A stretch of 64,000 nucleotides of DNA, taken from NCBI RefSeq assembly GCF_003008535.1, contig NZ_CP027666.1:2903501-2967500 (forward strand). The letters run 5' to 3'. The position numbers were made by a program, and so were the translations under genes. The notes under the pieces were generated by a model, which worked only from the letters and a program-made list of their open reading frames with translations, was not told the origin of the DNA and did no database searches. The stretch's first letter is position 1; each line of letters begins with the position of its first letter. Shown here piece after piece: positions 35,162-44,035 of the stretch. The stretch comes from Ottowia oryzae (lineage in GTDB: Bacteria; Pseudomonadota; Gammaproteobacteria; Burkholderiales; Burkholderiaceae_C).

Positions 35162-35192
35162 ATTATAGCCTGCAAACCCCCGCGTGCGCCAA
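35162..35192 (-). promoter_or_regulatory. Predicted promoter of rpmF-plsX-fab genes
   Basis: On the minus strand TTGGCG (35192-35187) and a consensus TATAAT (35167-35162), separated by 19 bases, which is longer than ideal. The transcript would have a leader of about 200 bases before rpmF. Confidence 0.45.
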
Positions 35193-35220
35193 CTTCAGGG
35201 CACCACGCAGCGCTCTTTTG

Positions 35221-35766
35221 CTATGGTTTTTGGCTCTGGAGCGCCGCCAGCGCGGCAAAGGGGTTGGGTTTTTCCTCGGCCACGTCGTTGAAATCGTCCG
35301 TCTGCGCGCTCTGGGCGACACCAGTGGGGCAAACATCGTGGCGCGGCACGAGCGGCAGGGCCATCAGCACTTCGTCCTCGATCAGTCCCAGCAGGTTGAA
35401 GTCGGTCGACATTTCCAGCACGTCGTCTTCGGAATCGTCGTCCATCGCCGCAGCCGTCGCCTCGTCGGGCACGAAGATGAAATGGCGGTCCACGTCGATG
35501 GGCGTGTGCACCGCCTCCATGCAGCGCTGGCAGGTCAGCGGCACGTTGGCCTGCACCTGCAGATGGATGGCTGGGCGCACACTGCCGTCCACGGCGGTGC
35601 GCGATTCGCCAGTCGCCTGCCATTTCAAGGTCAAATCGGGCGCTGGCGCTTGCAGCTCCTGCGCAAGGCGCTCATAATTTTGCAGCAATTCCTCGCCGCT
35701 GATGGCCGTTTTGGCCTGGGTGAATGCGGCGACGTTCAGGTGCCGCGCATTGAAAGTCTTGCTCAT
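35221..35766 (-). CDS. DUF177 (YceD family) protein
   Basis: A 181-residue protein with the DUF177 core: VPLTCQRCMEAVHTPIDVDR, FIFVPDEA and an acidic C-terminal part with NLLGLIEDEVLMALPLVPRH. The family is often encoded upstream of rpmF and has been linked to 23S rRNA accumulation. It contains a Cys pair (CQRC). Its ATG (35766) is only 27 bases from the divergent Maf gene start, so the two must share a short control region. Confidence 0.85.
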   Translation of the reverse strand: MSKTFNARHLNVAAFTQAKTAISGEELLQNYERLAQELQAPAPDLTLKWQATGESRTAVDGSVRPAIHLQVQANVPLTCQRCMEAVHTPIDVDRHFIFVPDEATAAAMDDDSEDDVLEMSTDFNLLGLIEDEVLMALPLVPRHDVCPTGVAQSAQTDDFNDVAEEKPNPFAALAALQSQKP

Positions 35767-35793
35767 CGCGCCAGTGTAAGAGAATCCTCCGCC

Positions 35794-36399
35794 ATGACCG
35801 CTTCTGCCGCTCAATCCGCCGTGCGCCCGCTGATCCTGGGCTCCACATCCCGCTACCGCCGCGACTTGCTGACCCGCCTGAACCTGCCCTTTGAGGTGGC
35901 CGCGCCGCAAGTGGACGAAACGCCGCAGCCCGGCGAAGCGCCGCGCGCACTGGCCGAACGCCTGGCGCTGGCCAAGGCGCGCGACGTGGCGGCGCGCTTC
36001 CCGAATGCGCTGGTCATCGGCTCCGACCAAGTGGCTGATCTGCACGGCCAGCCACTGGGCAAGCCGGGCACGCACGAGCGCGCCACCGAACAGCTGCGCC
36101 AGATGCGCGGCCAAACCGTGGTGTTTCATACCGCGCTGGCGGTCGTCTGCTTGGCCACGGGCTTTGAGCAGGCCGATATGGCGCCGGTGAACGTGCGCTT
36201 TCGCGACCTGAACGACGACGAGATCGAACGCTATCTGCGTGCCGAGCAACCCTACGACTGCGCCGGATCGGCCAAGAGCGAAGGCCTGGGCATCGCCTTG
36301 CTGGACGCCATCGACAGCGACGACCCCACGGCCTTGATCGGCCTGCCCCTGATCCGCACCGCGCGCCTGCTGCGCAACGCTGGGCTGACGCTGCCATGA
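35794..36399 (+). CDS. Maf family nucleotide pyrophosphatase
   Basis: A 201-residue house-cleaning pyrophosphatase. LILGSTSRYRRDLLTRLNLP is the Maf N-terminus, VIGSDQVADLHGQPLGKPGT the central Asp motif, and YDCAGSAKSEGLGIALLDAI the C-terminal one. The SDQVA form fits the YceF (m7GTP) branch more than YhdE (dTTP/UTP). It overlaps the next gene by ATGA. Confidence 0.9.
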   Translation: MTASAAQSAVRPLILGSTSRYRRDLLTRLNLPFEVAAPQVDETPQPGEAPRALAERLALAKARDVAARFPNALVIGSDQVADLHGQPLGKPGTHERATEQLRQMRGQTVVFHTALAVVCLATGFEQADMAPVNVRFRDLNDDEIERYLRAEQPYDCAGSAKSEGLGIALLDAIDSDDPTALIGLPLIRTARLLRNAGLTLP

Positions 36400-37196
36400 C
36401 CGTACCCGCCAAGCCCACCGGGCGCCTGCTTCTGGTGCCCACGCCGCTGGACCATGGCTGTGACAGCTTTTCGCCGCTGGACGCGGTGCTGCCGCTGGCC
36501 ACCATTCAGGCGGTGGCCGCGCTGGATTGCTGGGTGAGCGAAAACGCCAAATCCACCCGCGCCTTTCTGAAGCGCGTGGCCGACGTGTGCCCCCTGGCCA
36601 CGTCTGTGCAGGAACAGCAAATCACAGAATTGCCCCGCGAGGCGCACAAAAAGGGCGACCACGGCGCTGCCGGTGCCGCCCGGGTGGATGCGCGCGCCCT
36701 GCTCGCCCCTGCGCTGCAAGGGCGCGACGTGGGCCTGATCAGCGAAGCTGGCATGCCCGCCATCGCCGACCCCGGCAGTTCGCTGGTGCGCGCCGCGCAT
36801 GAGTTGGGGTTGACCGTGGTGCCGCTCAGCGGCCCGGTGTCGCTGATGCTGGCACTGGCGGCCAGCGGGCTGAACGGGCAGCACTTTGCCTTTGTTGGAT
36901 ATCTGCCACGCGAAGGCGCGGCGCGCCAGCAGCGCATTCAAGAGCTGGAAAAGCTGGCCCTGCGCACAGGGCAGACGCAACTGTTCATCGAGACGCCCTA
37001 TCGCAATGCGGCACTGCTGCAGGCGCTGGCGCAGCAACTGCAACCCGGCACACGGCTGGCCGTGGCCAGCGGCCTCACCTTGCCAGCCCCGCAGGTGCGC
37101 AGCATGCCAGCCAAGCAATGGCGCGACGTGCTGGCCAAGGCGCCGGCTGACGCAGCGGCTTGGGATCAGCCTGCGGTGTTTGCGTTGGGGGCGTGA
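36396..37196 (+). CDS. Tetrapyrrole-methylase-fold SAM methyltransferase, RsmI-like paralogue
   Basis: A 266-residue protein of the RsmI/uroporphyrinogen methylase fold. It has GRLLLVPTPLDHG at the N-terminus, RDVGLISEAGMPAIADPGSS (where RsmI has SDAGTP.ISDPG), SGPVSLMLALAASGL, FAFVGYLPREGAARQQRIQE and QLFIETPYRNAALLQAL. RsmI 2'-O-methylates C1402 of 16S rRNA. This copy diverges at the N-terminus and in the loop, so the substrate may differ. A true rsmI would be expected elsewhere. It is coupled to the Maf gene. Confidence 0.8.
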   Translation: MTVPAKPTGRLLLVPTPLDHGCDSFSPLDAVLPLATIQAVAALDCWVSENAKSTRAFLKRVADVCPLATSVQEQQITELPREAHKKGDHGAAGAARVDARALLAPALQGRDVGLISEAGMPAIADPGSSLVRAAHELGLTVVPLSGPVSLMLALAASGLNGQHFAFVGYLPREGAARQQRIQELEKLALRTGQTQLFIETPYRNAALLQALAQQLQPGTRLAVASGLTLPAPQVRSMPAKQWRDVLAKAPADAAAWDQPAVFALGA

Positions 37197-37243
37197 ATCC
37201 AGCGCCGCTGGGCCTGCGCGGCACTGCAGGCCCAGCGGGCACG

Positions 37244-38319
37244 CTAATAGGGTGGGGTCAGCCGCCTGAAGCCGTGCGCCAACACCACCAGCAGAAAAGC
37301 CAGATTTCGCAGCGGCACGCCGGGCACGAAATACCCAGGGTACGCAGGCGCCTCGTCACCCTGAGAGACCTGCCCTCGTGCCGCCAGCGCAGCGCCCAGT
37401 CGCTCTATCCACGGCATACCGCGCGGCCACTCGGTCACGCCGCGCAGCCAATCGCGCGGAATGCCCTGCTTGCCGACGCGCGCACCCACGATGGCGCCCA
37501 GAATGGCTGCAGCCGTATCGGTGTCGCCACCAGCACGCACGATCTCCTCAATGCCCGCGGCGTAGTCGTCAGGAAAGCGCCAGTAGACCTGCAACACACA
37601 AGGCACGGTGTGCAGCATGTAGCCCGAAACGCCACGGTGCGAGCCGATGCTCCCAACGAAACGCGCAACCGGTTCGCCGCGTGCAGCCGATTCGGCCGCG
37701 CGATGCGCCAGTGACATGAACTCGTCCGCCCCTGCGCCCAGCAACCGCGCCAGCGCCGCAAGGTAGCCATTGGGCGAAGTGACTGGCGCCGAAGCCGCCT
37801 GGTAAGCCGCCAGCGCCACCGCGACGGCACCATGGAGGGCCTTGGGGTCGGTGTGCGTCAAGCGCGTTGATCGGCGCACCCACTCGACCACTACGTCCGG
37901 CGCATGACCCCACACGACGCCGATGATCGCGCTGCGCATCGCCGGGCCGTTGCCAGCCGATGCCACGCCGCTGCGCTCTGGACCCATGCCCACGCACGAT
38001 TTCAGAATGGCCCTCAGCGTGGCGAAGCCCACGCCTGCAGGCAAACCGGCCAACCACCAGCGCAGCGAGGACGCCAGCGTGCGGTCAAACGCCTCTGCGT
38101 CACCACCCGCCAACAGCAAAGCGCGCGCCGTCAGGCAGCGTGATCGGTGTCGCCCGACACCATTCCGCGCCCCAAGATCAGGTGATGCCGCAGCGGCGGG
38201 GGATACAGGCGCGCTGCGCGTTGCGGGCTGAGGCCCTCCAGGGGCAAACCGATGGCGTCGCCCACCGCCGTGCCGAGCAGGCAGCCGACAACCGCGTCAC
38301 TGCGGGCGCGGCTGGGCAC
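37244..38319 (-). pseudogene. ADP-ribosylglycohydrolase (DraG-like), interrupted by a single-base frameshift
   Basis: The N-terminal piece starts at a GTG (38319) and reads RSDAVVGCLLGTAVGDAIGL, a typical DraG-family opening, up to MVSGDTDHAA, then stops at 38131-38133. A shifted frame continues LTARALLLAGGDAEAFDRTL and runs to 37244 with the second metal motif AGGDTDTAAAILGAIVGARV. One inserted base near 38131-38140 (for example GCT-TGC-CTG) would give a continuous 358-residue protein. Both metal-binding motifs are preserved but in separate frames. The enzyme would remove ADP-ribose from a target. A sequencing error, a recent null mutation or programmed frameshifting cannot be distinguished here. 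Confidence 0.8.
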
Positions 38320-38333
38320 GCCCGCGCCCGGGT

Positions 38334-38858
38334 TCAGACCTTCCACTTCTCCAGCAGCTTCTCGGGCGACAGGGTGTCGTACGCCTCGAAGGGCTGGTGA
38401 ATCCAGGGGTTGGTGGGCAGGTGTTCCACCGAATAGTCGGCGTTGAAGCCCGAGCAGCCCTTGGTCCAGATCACGGCGGTGCGCAGCTCGGTGATGGGCT
38501 GGTAGTTGTTCCTCAACCGGTCCACCACCGCCTGCAGGGTAACGCCGGTGTCGGCCAAATCGTCCACCAGCAGCACTTTGCCGGCGATCTGACCCTTGGG
38601 CGTGGTGATGTAGTGGGCGATGTCCAGGTGGCCCTGCTGCGTGCCGGCCTCGGCGCGGTATGAGCTGGTGGACATGATGGCCAGGGGCACGCTGAAGATG
38701 CGGCTCAGGATGTCGCCGGGGCGCATGCCACCGCGTGCCAGGCACAGGATGGTGTCGAACTTCCAGCCGGATTGGTGCACCTTGATGGCCAGCTTTTCGA
38801 CCAGGCTGTGGTACTCGTCGTAGCTTACGTACAGGTGTTTTCCGTCTTCGGTCAGCAT
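38334..38858 (-). CDS. Purine phosphoribosyltransferase (Gpt/hypoxanthine-guanine type)
   Basis: A 174-residue type I phosphoribosyltransferase for purine salvage. The PRPP motif is KVLLVDDLADTGVTLQAVVD, with ILCLARGGMRPGDILSRIF upstream and ELRTAVIWTKGCSGF after it. The base (guanine, xanthine or hypoxanthine) is not settled by sequence. The ATG at 38858 follows an AAAGAGG ribosome site. The frameshifted glycohydrolase gene begins 14 bases after its stop. Confidence 0.88.
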   Translation of the reverse strand: MLTEDGKHLYVSYDEYHSLVEKLAIKVHQSGWKFDTILCLARGGMRPGDILSRIFSVPLAIMSTSSYRAEAGTQQGHLDIAHYITTPKGQIAGKVLLVDDLADTGVTLQAVVDRLRNNYQPITELRTAVIWTKGCSGFNADYSVEHLPTNPWIHQPFEAYDTLSPEKLLEKWKV

Positions 38859-38871
38859 CCTCTTTGCTCCT

Positions 38872-38933
38872 CAATCAATAGCTGGTGGCGCAGGTGGCAC
38901 CTGCGCTGGCGGTCAATTTGCTTCTAAATCAGG
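38872..38933. repeat. R1 dispersed palindromic repeat
   Basis: CAATCAATAGCTGGTGGCGC, AGGTGGCACCTGCGCTGGCG, GTCAATTTGCTTCTAAATCA. It fills the gap between purA and the phosphoribosyltransferase gene and includes the purA stop codon. Confidence 0.75.
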
Positions 38934-40302
38934 CCAGGAACGGGTGGCGCATCATGATGGTGTGATCGCGGTCCGGGCTGGTGGAAATCAGGTGGATGGG
39001 CACGCCGGTGGCGTGCTCGATGCGCTGCAGGTACAGGCGCGCGTTGACGGGCAGCCTCGCGTAGTCGGTCACGCCCACGGTGCTCTCGCTCCAGCCTTCC
39101 AGCGTTTCATAGATAGGCTGGCAGCGGGCAATGTCGTCGGCGCCCAGCGGCAGGATGTCCACGCGTTCGCCGTCCAGTTCGTAGCCGACGCACAGCTGCA
39201 GCTCGTCCAGGCCGTCCAGCACGTCCAGCTTGGTGATGCACAGGCCGGACAAGCCGTTGACTTGCGCGCTGCGCTTAAGCAAGGCCGCGTCAAACCAGCC
39301 GCAGCGGCGGCTGCGCCCGGTGGTCACGCCTTTTTCGGCGCCCACGGTGCTCATGTGGTAGCCGGGCGTGCCGGGGGTTTCCCAGTCCAGTTCGGTGGGG
39401 AACGGGCCACCACCCACGCGCGTGCAGTACGCCTTGGTGATGCCCAGGATGTAGTGCAGCATGCCGGGGCCCACGCCCGAGCCCGCCGCGGCGTTGCCCG
39501 CCACGCAGTTGCTGCTGGTGACATACGGATAGGTGCCGTGATCCACGTCCAACAAGGTGCCCTGCGCACCTTCAAACAGCAGATTGGCGCCGTTGCGATG
39601 GGCTTCGTTCAATTCACGCGAGACGTCGGCGAGCATGGGCACCACGGCTTCGGCCTGGCGCATGGCTTCGTCGTAGATGGCGTCGAATTGCAGCTCGCCC
39701 TGCTTCAGGTACGGCGTCAGGGTGTCGCTGAACTGCAGCTTGGCCGAACCCAGGTAGCCCAGGAGCACATAGTTGTACAGGTCGAGCAGCTCACGCAGTT
39801 TGGCGGCAAAGCGCTGGGGGTGCTTCAAGTCCTGCGCGCGCAGGGCGCGGCGGGCGATCTTGTCCTCATAGGCAGGGCCGATGCCGCGGCCGGTGGTGCC
39901 GATCTTTTCGCTGCCGTGCTGTTCACGCGCGGCTTCACGAGCCACGTCCAGCACCGCGTGCAGCGGCAGGATCAGCGGGCAGGCTTCGCTGATGCGCAGG
40001 CGGTCGCGCACCTGCACGCCGGCTTTTTCCAGGCCCTCGATCTCTTCCAGCAGCTTGGTGGGCGACAGCACCACGCCGTTGCCGATGTAGCACTTCACGC
40101 CCGGACGCATGATGCCGCTGGGAATCAGGTGCAGCGCCGTTTTCACGCCATTGATCACCAGGGTGTGACCCGCGTTGTGGCCGCCCTGAAAGCGCACCAC
40201 GCCCTGGGCGCTTTCGGTCAGCCAGTCCACCAGCTTGCCCTTGCCTTCGTCGCCCCACTGGGTGCCGACGACCACCACGTTGCGTCCGTTCGTACGTGTC
40301 AT
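38929..40302 (-). CDS. purA: Adenylosuccinate synthetase
   Basis: A 457-residue enzyme converting IMP and aspartate to adenylosuccinate with GTP. The P-loop is VVVVGTQWGDEGKGKLVDWL at the N-terminus, followed by FQGGHNAGHTLVINGVKTAL, GTTGRGIGPAYEDK and LFEGAQGTLLDVDHGTYPYV. Its stop codon lies in an R1 repeat. It begins one base after the hisZ stop. Confidence 0.97.
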   Translation of the reverse strand: MTRTNGRNVVVVGTQWGDEGKGKLVDWLTESAQGVVRFQGGHNAGHTLVINGVKTALHLIPSGIMRPGVKCYIGNGVVLSPTKLLEEIEGLEKAGVQVRDRLRISEACPLILPLHAVLDVAREAAREQHGSEKIGTTGRGIGPAYEDKIARRALRAQDLKHPQRFAAKLRELLDLYNYVLLGYLGSAKLQFSDTLTPYLKQGELQFDAIYDEAMRQAEAVVPMLADVSRELNEAHRNGANLLFEGAQGTLLDVDHGTYPYVTSSNCVAGNAAAGSGVGPGMLHYILGITKAYCTRVGGGPFPTELDWETPGTPGYHMSTVGAEKGVTTGRSRRCGWFDAALLKRSAQVNGLSGLCITKLDVLDGLDELQLCVGYELDGERVDILPLGADDIARCQPIYETLEGWSESTVGVTDYARLPVNARLYLQRIEHATGVPIHLISTSPDRDHTIMMRHPFLA

Positions 40303-40303
40303 T

Positions 40304-41470
40304 TCAGTCTTTTCCAATCGGTTGAACCTGCCATTGCCCCGCGCTGAGCACCAGTTCGCGGTCGCAATCAAACTCGTCGATCTCGCCCTGCCCCGGCAGC
40401 ACGCAGACCACCGTTTCGCCCTGCTGGCGCAGCGCGCGAACGGCGGCCATCAGCTCGGGCGCGTCGCTCCAGGGCGCGCAGATCGCGGCGCGCAGCGGGC
40501 GCTCAGACGCGGCGCGCACCAGTTGCTTCACATCCAGGCTGAAGCCGACGGCGGGGCGTTCGCGGTCCAGCTTGTGGCCGAACACCGCGCCCACGCCGTC
40601 GTAGCGCCCACCGCGCAGCAGGGCATCGCCCGCGCTGCGCGCATAGACGGCAAAGCGCACACCGGTGTAGTAGTCGTAGCCGCGGGCGTCGGAGAGGTCG
40701 AAGCTCACGTTCACGCCTTCCAGGCGCGACGCCAGCCACTTCAAATTTGATAGCACGTCGCGCACAGCAGGAAAGCGCTGGAGGGCAATTTCGGCCTCAT
40801 CCAGCACCTCGGCACCGCCGTACAGCGTGACGAGCTTCAACAGGCCTTCGCGGGACGCGGCAGGGAAATCGTCGGTCAGCCTGGCGATCTCGCTGGCGTC
40901 TTTGGCGGCCAACGCGTCGTGCACAGCCGACAGCACCTGCGGATCGACCATGACGCCGGCCAGCAACGCCCGCACGATGCGCGCGTCGGCCAGATCGACC
41001 GTCAAATCGCCCACTTGCGCCGCGCTCAGGCAATCCAGCGCCAGCGAGAGCACTTCCAGATCGGCCTCGCGCCCCGCGTGGCCGTAGATTTCGGCGCCGA
41101 ACTGCAGCGGCTCGCGCGTGGCGTGCGGGCGTTCGGGCCGGGTGTGCAGCACGGGGCCGCAGTAGCAAAGCCGCGTGACCGCCTGGCGCCCCAGCAAGTG
41201 CGCATCGATGCGCGCGACCTGCGGCGTGGTGTCGGCACGCACGCCGAGCGAGCGGCCCGACAGCTGGTCGACCAGCTTGAACGTCTGGAGGTTGAGCGCT
41301 TCACCGGTACCGGTGAGCAGCGAGTCGAGATGCTCGATCAGGGGCGGGATCACCAGCTCGTAGCCATAGGCACGGGCGGTATCGAGCAGTTCGCGACGGA
41401 GTTCTTCGATGCGCCGGGCCTCAGAGGGCAGTACATCGGCGATGTGATCCGGCAGGAGCCAGGCGGACAT
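40304..41470 (-). CDS. hisZ: ATP phosphoribosyltransferase regulatory subunit
   Basis: A 388-residue histidyl-tRNA-synthetase-like protein without the anticodon domain, which activates short-form HisG in histidine synthesis. Blocks are LLPDHIADVLPSEARRIEEL, VRADTTPQVARIDAHLL and LSDARGYDYYTGVRFAVYA. A catalytic synthetase is encoded separately at 48963-50270, and this copy precedes purA, which supports HisZ. The order hflC-DUF2065-hisZ-purA is common in beta-proteobacteria. Confidence 0.94.
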   Translation of the reverse strand: MSAWLLPDHIADVLPSEARRIEELRRELLDTARAYGYELVIPPLIEHLDSLLTGTGEALNLQTFKLVDQLSGRSLGVRADTTPQVARIDAHLLGRQAVTRLCYCGPVLHTRPERPHATREPLQFGAEIYGHAGREADLEVLSLALDCLSAAQVGDLTVDLADARIVRALLAGVMVDPQVLSAVHDALAAKDASEIARLTDDFPAASREGLLKLVTLYGGAEVLDEAEIALQRFPAVRDVLSNLKWLASRLEGVNVSFDLSDARGYDYYTGVRFAVYARSAGDALLRGGRYDGVGAVFGHKLDRERPAVGFSLDVKQLVRAASERPLRAAICAPWSDAPELMAAVRALRQQGETVVCVLPGQGEIDEFDCDRELVLSAGQWQVQPIGKD

Positions 41471-41547
41471 GGGATGAAAGTTCGCGGGGCTGTTAAAAAC
41501 GTGATTCTACCGGCCCCGCAGCGCGGCCCAATCAAATGCCAGCGCGG

Positions 41548-41736
41548 TCAGAGAAAGCTGAACAACAGCAAAAGCCCCAACACCACGCTGATCAAGCCGT
41601 AAAAACGCAGTTGCCCGTCCTTGAGCTGCATGAGCTGCGCCACCACGCGCCGCCAACCCTGGGGCGCGATAAGGGGCATCAGCCCCTCCAGGATCAGCGC
41701 CAGCCCCAGCGCGGCCAGCAATACGCTTGCGTTCAC
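41548..41736 (-). CDS. DUF2065 small membrane protein
   Basis: A 62-residue protein with two hydrophobic helices, VLLAALGLALILEGLMPLIA and YGLISVVLGLLLLFSFL, joined by a basic loop (WRRVVAQLMQLKDGQLR). The family is usually encoded directly after hflC, as here (19 bases). Its function is unknown, and a link with HflKC is only inferred from context. Confidence 0.85.
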   Translation of the reverse strand: MNASVLLAALGLALILEGLMPLIAPQGWRRVVAQLMQLKDGQLRFYGLISVVLGLLLLFSFL

Positions 41737-41755
41737 GGCGCCGTGCCCGTGCGCC

Positions 41756-42643
41756 TCAACGGCGCGACTGCGGCGCGCGCATGTTGCTGAAGAATTCGGA
41801 CGAAGCCGGGTCGATCACCAGCACGTCGCCCTTCTTGCCGATGCTGGCCTTGTACGCATCCAGGCTGCGGTAGAACTCGGCGAATTTCGGGTCTTTGCCG
41901 AACGATTCGCCGTAGATGCGCGTAGCCTGGGCATCGCCCTCGCCGCGCACTTTCTCGGCGTCGCGGTAGGCGTTGGCCACCGTCACCTCGCGCTGGCGGT
42001 CGGCGTCGGCGCGGATCTGCTCGCCTTCGGCGGCGCCGGTTGCGCGCAGCTCGTTGGCGACACGTTCGCGCTCGGCCTGCATACGGCGGTACACCGATTC
42101 AGTGATCGACTCCACGTAGTCGACGCGCGTGATGCGCACGTCCACGATGTCGATGCCCCAGGGCTTGGCGCCGGTAACCGCCTCGGTCACTTCGCGCTTC
42201 ACGTCGGCCATCAGCGTTTCACGGCGCGTGGAGAGCAGCTCGCGCAGCGTGCGGCGGTTGATCTCTTCCTGGAAGGCGTTGCGCACCACGCGGTTGAGCT
42301 GCGTGGCACCGGCAGCCTCGTCAGGGCCCACGTTGCGGATGTAGGCCTGCGGGTCCGAAATGCGCCAGCGCATGTACCAGTCGATGACAACGCGCTGCTT
42401 TTCGGCGGTGAGCATCGGCTCGGTGTCCATGCTGTCCAGCGTCAGCAGACGCTTGTCGATGTAGCGCACATTCTGCACCGGCGGCGGCAGCTTGAAGCTG
42501 AGCCCTGGCTCGGTGATCACACGCTGGATCTGCCCCAGCTGATAGACAACGCCAAACTGGCGCTGATCCACCACGAACATCGTGGAGGCCAGCAGGGCCA
42601 ACAGGATGAGGACGGTGGTGGCGATGAATCCGACTCTGTTCAT
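41756..42643 (-). CDS. hflC: HflC, regulator of FtsH protease
   Basis: A 295-residue SPFH/band-7 protein with an N-terminal anchor (VGFIATTVLILLALLASTMF) and a periplasmic band-7 domain with VVDQRQFGVVYQLGQIQRVI and RISDPQAYIRNVG. A coiled, charged C-terminal region follows (QAERERVANELRATGAAEGE). With HflK it forms a large complex around FtsH. The ATG at 42643 gives MNRVGF. Confidence 0.95.
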   Translation of the reverse strand: MNRVGFIATTVLILLALLASTMFVVDQRQFGVVYQLGQIQRVITEPGLSFKLPPPVQNVRYIDKRLLTLDSMDTEPMLTAEKQRVVIDWYMRWRISDPQAYIRNVGPDEAAGATQLNRVVRNAFQEEINRRTLRELLSTRRETLMADVKREVTEAVTGAKPWGIDIVDVRITRVDYVESITESVYRRMQAERERVANELRATGAAEGEQIRADADRQREVTVANAYRDAEKVRGEGDAQATRIYGESFGKDPKFAEFYRSLDAYKASIGKKGDVLVIDPASSEFFSNMRAPQSRR

Positions 42644-42661
42644 TTCAATCGCTCTCGGCAA

Positions 42662-44035
42662 TCAGCGGGTTTCACGCTCGCGGCTGCGGGCGTTGTCGCG
42701 GGTGCGGGCATCGGGGGGCAATTGCGTGGAGGGGGCCGCGGCCGAAGCCGCCGGCGCAGCCTGCGCGGCGGGCGCAGAAGCCGCCGGGGCACCTGCGGCC
42801 TGCATCACCTTGTCCAAGGGCAGGTACATCAAATTGCCGCCGGACTTGCTGTCCACGATGATCTTGTTCACGCCGCCATAAATCTGCTGCATGGTGTCGA
42901 TATACATGCGGTCGCGCGTGACTTGCGGCGCCTTCTGGTACTCGGCCAGCACCGAGTTGAAGCGCTGCGAGTCACCCTCGGCCTGCGCCACGATGCGCGC
43001 CTTGTAGCCCTCGGCCTCCTGCGTCAAGCGCGCAGCCGTACCGGTGGCACGCGGAATCACGTCGTTGGCATAGGCCTGCGCCTGGTTTTTCACGCGCTCG
43101 CGCTCTTGGCCGGCCTTGAGCACGTCGTCGAAAGCGGCCTGCACTTGCTCGGGCGGGCGCACGCCGCCTTGCTGCATGTTGACGGCCACCACTTCGATGC
43201 CAACCTTGTAGCGGTCCAGGATCTTCTGCATCAGATCGCGCACGCGCGGAGCGATCTGGTCGCGCTCGTCCGCCATGGCGTTGTCCATGCTCATCTTGCC
43301 GACCACTTCGCGCACAGCGCTTTCGGCGGCCTGTACCACGGCATCCGCCGGGTTCTTGCTTTCAAACAAGTAGGCGCGCGCGTCGTTCAGGCGGTACTGC
43401 ACGGCGAACTTGATCTCGACGATATTTTCGTCCTGCGTCAGCATGGCCGATTCGCGCAGGCCGGTGGACTTGATCACGCTGTCACGGCCCACATCCACCG
43501 ACCGGATCTGCGTCACGCTCACGGTTTCCTGGCGCTGAATGGGGTAAGGCAGACGCCAGTTGAAGCCCGCACCCACCGTGGAGTGGTACTTGCCGAACTG
43601 GGTGATCACGGCCTGCTGGCCTTCCTGCACGATGAAAAAGCCAGTGCCCAGCCAGATCAGCAGGGCAACCACGCCGATCACACCGATGCCCACACCGGCA
43701 TTCTTCATGTCGGGAGGCTGGAAACCACCGCCACCACTGGCACCCGGGCGGCGATTGCCACCACCGCCGCCAAACAGGCCGCCCAGCTTGCGGTTGAAGT
43801 CGCGCCAGAGCTCGTCGAGATCGGGCGGACCTTGATCGCCACCGCTGGACGGACGCTGGCGAGGCGGCTCGTTCGGCGGCTGGCGGGGGGGGTCAGCGGG
43901 GCGCTGGTCATCCGGGCGCGGCTCGTTTTGACCGGCGTCGTCGCCACGGCCCCAGCGGGGGTCGTTCAGGTTGAACATGCCCCGAAGGCGCTCAGGCCAC
44001 CCGGCCGGGCGCAAGGTGAAAAAACGGTCTTTCAT
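42662..44035 (-). CDS. hflK: HflK, regulator of FtsH protease
   Basis: A 457-residue SPFH protein, partner of HflC. A polar, Gly/Pro/Arg-rich N-terminus of about 120 residues (NLNDPRWGRGDDAGQNEPRP) precedes the membrane helix (VGIGVIGVVALLIWLGTGFF) and the band-7 domain (QEGQQAVITQFGKYHSTVGA). The C-terminal tail is Ala/Pro-rich. The ATG at 44035 overlaps the hflX stop as ATGA. A start at MFNLND near 43978 is also possible. Confidence 0.94.
   Translation of the reverse strand: MKDRFFTLRPAGWPERLRGMFNLNDPRWGRGDDAGQNEPRPDDQRPADPPRQPPNEPPRQRPSSGGDQGPPDLDELWRDFNRKLGGLFGGGGGNRRPGASGGGGFQPPDMKNAGVGIGVIGVVALLIWLGTGFFIVQEGQQAVITQFGKYHSTVGAGFNWRLPYPIQRQETVSVTQIRSVDVGRDSVIKSTGLRESAMLTQDENIVEIKFAVQYRLNDARAYLFESKNPADAVVQAAESAVREVVGKMSMDNAMADERDQIAPRVRDLMQKILDRYKVGIEVVAVNMQQGGVRPPEQVQAAFDDVLKAGQERERVKNQAQAYANDVIPRATGTAARLTQEAEGYKARIVAQAEGDSQRFNSVLAEYQKAPQVTRDRMYIDTMQQIYGGVNKIIVDSKSGGNLMYLPLDKVMQAAGAPAASAPAAQAAPAASAAAPSTQLPPDARTRDNARSRERETR

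Noticed and set aside
40741..40793. An R1-like stretch inside hisZ
   Set aside because: The TTTGATAG and GCGCTGGAGGGCAATTT parts match loosely, but the palindrome is poor and the protein shows no insertion.
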